NCBI RefSeq assembly: GCF_008065135.1
Contig: NZ_CP042914.1
Location: 2,914,001-2,978,000 of the forward strand
Direction of reading: 5' to 3'
Source of the DNA: Roseimaritima ulvae
GTDB taxonomy: Bacteria > Planctomycetota > Planctomycetia > Pirellulales > Pirellulaceae
Length of the DNA: 64,000 nt
A program made the translations under genes and the position numbers. Shown one piece after another: positions 61,391-64,000 of the stretch (positions are counted from its first letter, which is position 1; each line of letters begins with the position of its first letter). Below the pieces are notes generated by a model that made no database searches, had not been told where the DNA came from, and worked only from the letters and a program-made list of their open reading frames with translations.

Positions 61391-62257
61391 TTAAGCGTCC
61401 GGCCGCCGCAGCAAGCCCGTTTCGCCCTCCCCCGCTGAGGGGCGTAAGCGTTTGGTACTCATCCGTAAATTCAGAAATTCCACGCCCAGCGAAAATGTCA
61501 TGGCAAAGTACACATAACCCTTGTTGATCGGTTTGCCCACCGCTTCGCTGACCAACACTGTGGCGATCAGCAACAGGAACGCCAGCGCCAACATTTTGAC
61601 CGTCGGATGGGTTTGCACAAAATCGCTGATCTGGTTGGCGAAGGCGATCATCACCCCCACCGCTAACACGACCGCGGCCACCATGATCGGGATGTGTTGA
61701 GCCATCCCCACGGCGGTGATCACCGAGTCCAGCGAAAAAATCATATCCATGATGGCGATCCGCACCAATACACCGGCCACCGTTACGCGTTGAGGAATGT
61801 TTCCGGATTCCGCTTCTTGCTCGCCCCCTTCAATCTTGTGATGGATCTCGCGGACGCTGGTCCACAACAAAAATAAACCACCGGCCAACAGGATCAGATC
61901 ACGCCAACTGACCGCGTTGACTTCATGCTGTTCTCGCATCCACTGTGCCAACGCCGCCGTCGGCATCAGCGTCGACAGTTCGAACAAGCCCGCTTCCAAA
62001 CCCATCATCCAACCGATCGTCAGCAGCAACGCGATTCGCATGATCATTGCCAATGCCAACCCCACCCGCCGAGCTCGCGGGCGCTGAGCTTCCGGCAAGC
62101 GGCTGGTAATGATCGCGATGAACACGATGTTGTCGATTCCCAACACGATCTCCATGACCGTTAACGTCAACAACGCAATGGCCGATTCAAAAGAATACAG
62201 CGGAGCCGAGGAGGCTGTGGAAGCGGCTGCGGTGGAGGCAAGCAACAAGCTGGGCAT
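61391..62257 (-). CDS. TerC family integral membrane protein (288 aa)
   Basis: Eight or nine hydrophobic segments with the TerC signature: EIVLGIDNIVFIAIIT near the start and MDMIFSLDSVITAVGMAQ in the middle, each with the conserved aspartate used in metal handling. Relatives export manganese or are linked to tellurite resistance. The start at 62257 avoids an upstream extension made of repeat sequence. The preceding DNA holds a GGTTGTT-like tandem and other repeats. Confidence 0.93.
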   Translation of the reverse strand: MPSLLLASTAAASTASSAPLYSFESAIALLTLTVMEIVLGIDNIVFIAIITSRLPEAQRPRARRVGLALAMIMRIALLLTIGWMMGLEAGLFELSTLMPTAALAQWMREQHEVNAVSWRDLILLAGGLFLLWTSVREIHHKIEGGEQEAESGNIPQRVTVAGVLVRIAIMDMIFSLDSVITAVGMAQHIPIMVAAVVLAVGVMIAFANQISDFVQTHPTVKMLALAFLLLIATVLVSEAVGKPINKGYVYFAMTFSLGVEFLNLRMSTKRLRPSAGEGETGLLRRPDA

Positions 62258-62324
62258 GGTTGTTGGTTGTTGGTTGTTGGTTGGTGAGTGGGATAGTGAG
62301 TAGCATTGCATTGTTATACGGCTA

Positions 62325-62373
62325 CACTTCACCCTCCCCCTGGGAGGGTCGAGCGTCAGCGAGGGGAGGGTTT
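62325..62373 (+). repeat. Interspersed repeat, CTCCC..GGGAG family
   Basis: Same family as at 1514: CTTCACCCTCCCCCTGGGAG followed by GGTCGAGCGTCAGCGAGGGG. Confidence 0.8.
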
Positions 62374-62400
62374 GTCGGCTGCGGATACGTCCACCACCGC

Positions 62401-62435
62401 AAATCTCAAATCTCAAATCTCAAATCTCAAATCTC
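62401..62435. repeat. Tandem heptanucleotide, five units
   Basis: AAATCTC is repeated five times without error between the TauE/SafE and TerC genes. Confidence 0.9.
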
Positions 62436-62440
62436 CCCCT

Positions 62441-63205
62441 TCACCCTTCCCCCTTTAACCACGGGCTGCAGACGCCGGCCAGGCCGATTAATAATAACAT
62501 GCCCAGCGTCAACGTTCTCAGCCGTGCGCGGCCCAGCCAGGTTCCCACATGCAGCCCCGCCCAGGTGACTGCCAACAGCCAGGGCACCAGCAGAAGCGTC
62601 GATAACCCGGCAGCCAAAATGCGATTGCCGAACAGCAGCCATAAAATCAGCAGCGCCGGCAGCATGCTGACCAGATACATGGCGAACAAAAAGGCACGCG
62701 TTTTTTTGGTGTCCCAGTCGTGAGCCTGAATCCACAGCACCATCATCGGGCCGCCCATTCCGACCAGCCCTTGCAAGAAACCGGACGACGAGAAGGCCAG
62801 CCAAGCCCAACCGATTGGCAGGCTATGCCGCGGCTGAGGCCGCATCACGATGATTCCCAAAGTGACCAGAAACACCACGGCTCCCACGACCTGATGGATC
62901 TGCGATTTCGGCAACGATTCCAAGCTGACCAACAGGTAGGCGCCCAGCGGCAATGCGGCCAGTCGCAAGCTGGCGGGGAAGGCGAGCTCCCGCGGCAGCA
63001 CATGTTCGCGAAAGGCCCACACGCCGATCAGGTTCTGCGGGATCGTGGCGACCAACAACGCCGCCTGAGCTTCCGGGATGCCATAGCCACTCCATAGCAA
63101 TAGGGGGATGGTCAATAACCCAGCGGCGAACCCCGCGGAGGCTTGGACAAAAATTCCCAGCGTAAGGATCAACATCAACGGCGGTAGCATTTCCCAGGGC
63201 AACAT
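62441..63205 (-). CDS. TauE/SafE family permease (254 aa)
   Basis: Seven or eight hydrophobic helices in the two-half arrangement of sulfite/sulfonate exporters, with the motifs ASAGFAAGLLTIPLLLWSGY and GFLQGLVGMGGPMMVLW (paired half-domain loops). Likely moves an organic or sulfur anion across the inner membrane; the substrate is unknown. ATG 63205 is preferred to a TTG 17 codons earlier, which falls in repeat-like DNA. Confidence 0.88.
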   Translation of the reverse strand: MLPWEMLPPLMLILTLGIFVQASAGFAAGLLTIPLLLWSGYGIPEAQAALLVATIPQNLIGVWAFREHVLPRELAFPASLRLAALPLGAYLLVSLESLPKSQIHQVVGAVVFLVTLGIIVMRPQPRHSLPIGWAWLAFSSSGFLQGLVGMGGPMMVLWIQAHDWDTKKTRAFLFAMYLVSMLPALLILWLLFGNRILAAGLSTLLLVPWLLAVTWAGLHVGTWLGRARLRTLTLGMLLLIGLAGVCSPWLKGEG

Positions 63206-63276
63206 CCGCACAGCGTAAAGTTTTTCGCGAATCGATGGGATGGGGCTGTTCGTCAAACGGCCCCCCCGCCACGCCC

Positions 63277-63440
63277 GCGTAGCTACGCTCGCCAGAGCGT
63301 GGGAGCAGGGTAGGCCGGAACAAGCTGTGCGATGTTCCGGCAGGGCAAAGCAAATGGCACTCCCTGCCGGAACGGCGCACGGCTTGTTCCGGCCTACTGA
63401 ATACTACGCCCAATCCACCGTCTGGCGACGGTAGCTACGG
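63277..63440. repeat. Nested inverted repeats
   Basis: An inner pair of 36-base arms (63310-63345 and 63362-63397) matches at all but three positions. An outer pair built on CGTAGCTACGCTCGCCAGAG (63277-63303) and its counterpart (63416-63440) surrounds it. The right outer arm includes the stop of the glycosyltransferase gene. Confidence 0.85.
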
Positions 63441-64000
63441 AGCGGTAGTGGGCCGGGACCACTGGGCGTACAGTTGTTCATAGCCGTCGAGCATGGCTTC
63501 GATGGTGTGATGCTGACGCACATAGGTTTGATTCGCCGCTCCGATTCGGTTCGCTTCGTCCTCATCAGCCAGCCAGTGGTTGGCCGCGGTGGCCAGTGCC
63601 GGCACATCGCCCTGCGGCACGCACTGTTGCTGGGGGGCATGGTTCAGCAATTCCGCCACGCCTTCGACTTCGTTACACACCACCGGTCGCCCCGCCGCCA
63701 TGGCTTCCAAGACCACGTTGGGCATGCCTTCGTAGCGACTGCACAGCATGAACAGCCGGGCGGCTCGCATCAGCGGCGCCACATCGGCTTGCCAGGGCAA
63801 CCGCCGCGCCCGCTGGCCGGGCATGCTGCGGCACTGCTGGTCGCACCAGGACCGCAGGGGGCCGTCGCCAACCAGTACCAACCAAGCCTGAGGATCCTCA
63901 GCCAAAAAACGTTGGGCGGCGGCAAATAATCGCTCCAGGCCCTTTTGCGGATCCAAGCGGCCCACAAACAGCACCACCCTGGCGGTTTCCGGCAGATCGA
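63435..64000 (-). CDS. GT4-type glycosyltransferase (5' end outside window)
   Basis: The frame is open to the right edge, so the N-terminal acceptor domain is missing. The visible 188 codons are the donor-binding half of a GT-B enzyme: VVLFVGRLDPQKGLERLFAA, LVLVGDGPLR, and the family's E-x7-E motif in SRYEGMPNVVLEAMAAGRPV. It transfers a sugar from a nucleotide donor in polysaccharide or glycolipid synthesis. The TAG stop lies in a repeat arm. Confidence 0.9.
   Translation of the reverse strand, partial: DLPETARVVLFVGRLDPQKGLERLFAAAQRFLAEDPQAWLVLVGDGPLRSWCDQQCRSMPGQRARRLPWQADVAPLMRAARLFMLCSRYEGMPNVVLEAMAAGRPVVCNEVEGVAELLNHAPQQQCVPQGDVPALATAANHWLADEDEANRIGAANQTYVRQHHTIEAMLDGYEQLYAQWSRPTTAP

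Overview
The window looks like a chromosomal segment from a planctomycete, most likely of the Pirellulaceae (Rhodopirellula-like). This rests on several marks of that group. There is a prepilin-like DUF1559 protein followed by a small lipoprotein, and a DUF1592-type planctomycete cytochrome paired with a DUF1552 Tat protein. FHA-GAF signalling proteins and large secreted proteins of unknown function are present. The DNA is GC-rich with few Shine-Dalgarno sequences, and the intergenic spaces hold many families of short interspersed repeats. No rRNA, CRISPR array, prophage or replication origin is visible.

Layout. 1-6.3 kb: a truncated FHA-GAF-SpoIIE phosphatase, tRNA-Gln, a small gene coupled to comF, a DUF502 membrane protein, an FHA-GAF-sigma54 activator and a zinc-ribbon protein. 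6.4-12.1 kb: argC, a CPBP protease and a tightly packed carotenoid-type trio (desaturase, PlsC-like acyltransferase, family 2 glycosyltransferase). 12.3-18.2 kb: a Gld-type ABC exporter operon (ATPase, GldF-GldG fusion, DUF4340 protein). 18.4-21.0 kb: tRNA-Met with a terminator, two small genes, then about 1.45 kb of mosaic hairpin repeats. 21.3-23.9 kb: a Tat-exported PHP-like protein, a DUF1559 protein and a lipoprotein. 24.2-29.2 kb: a tetR-adaptor-RND pump operon whose promoter and operator can be read directly. 29.2-32.8 kb: repeats, an SGNH hydrolase and a complete ISL3-family insertion sequence with an 8-bp target duplication. 32.8-39.4 kb: DUF1552 and DUF1592 cytochrome genes and a large beta-propeller-like protein. 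39.6-41.6 kb: a secreted unknown, more repeats and a DUF3467 protein. 41.8-47.1 kb: a three-gene cassette of GAF-HlyD, HlyD and peptidase M50-HlyD. 47.6-54.6 kb: a small zinc-binding protein, UDP-glucose dehydrogenase, a 1335-residue secreted glycosidase-like protein and a membrane-anchored unknown. 54.5-57.0 kb: a stand-alone LigD-type phosphoesterase domain, recA and a [2Fe-2S] ferredoxin. 57.1-64 kb: a DUF11-repeat lipoprotein, an iron-type alcohol dehydrogenase, a TerC protein, a TauE/SafE permease and a truncated GT4 glycosyltransferase.

How parts work together. The best candidate for an undescribed system is the 41.8-47.1 kb cassette. It combines three HlyD-type adaptor modules, one fused to GAF sensors and one to an intramembrane metallopeptidase with a PqqD-like N-terminus, and no exporter ATPase or outer-membrane channel lies nearby. 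The second main theme is the repeats. At least four families occupy intergenic space, often directly after or across the stop codons of genes, and one of them was the target of the insertion sequence.

All functions are inferred from reading the sequence; no database search was run.
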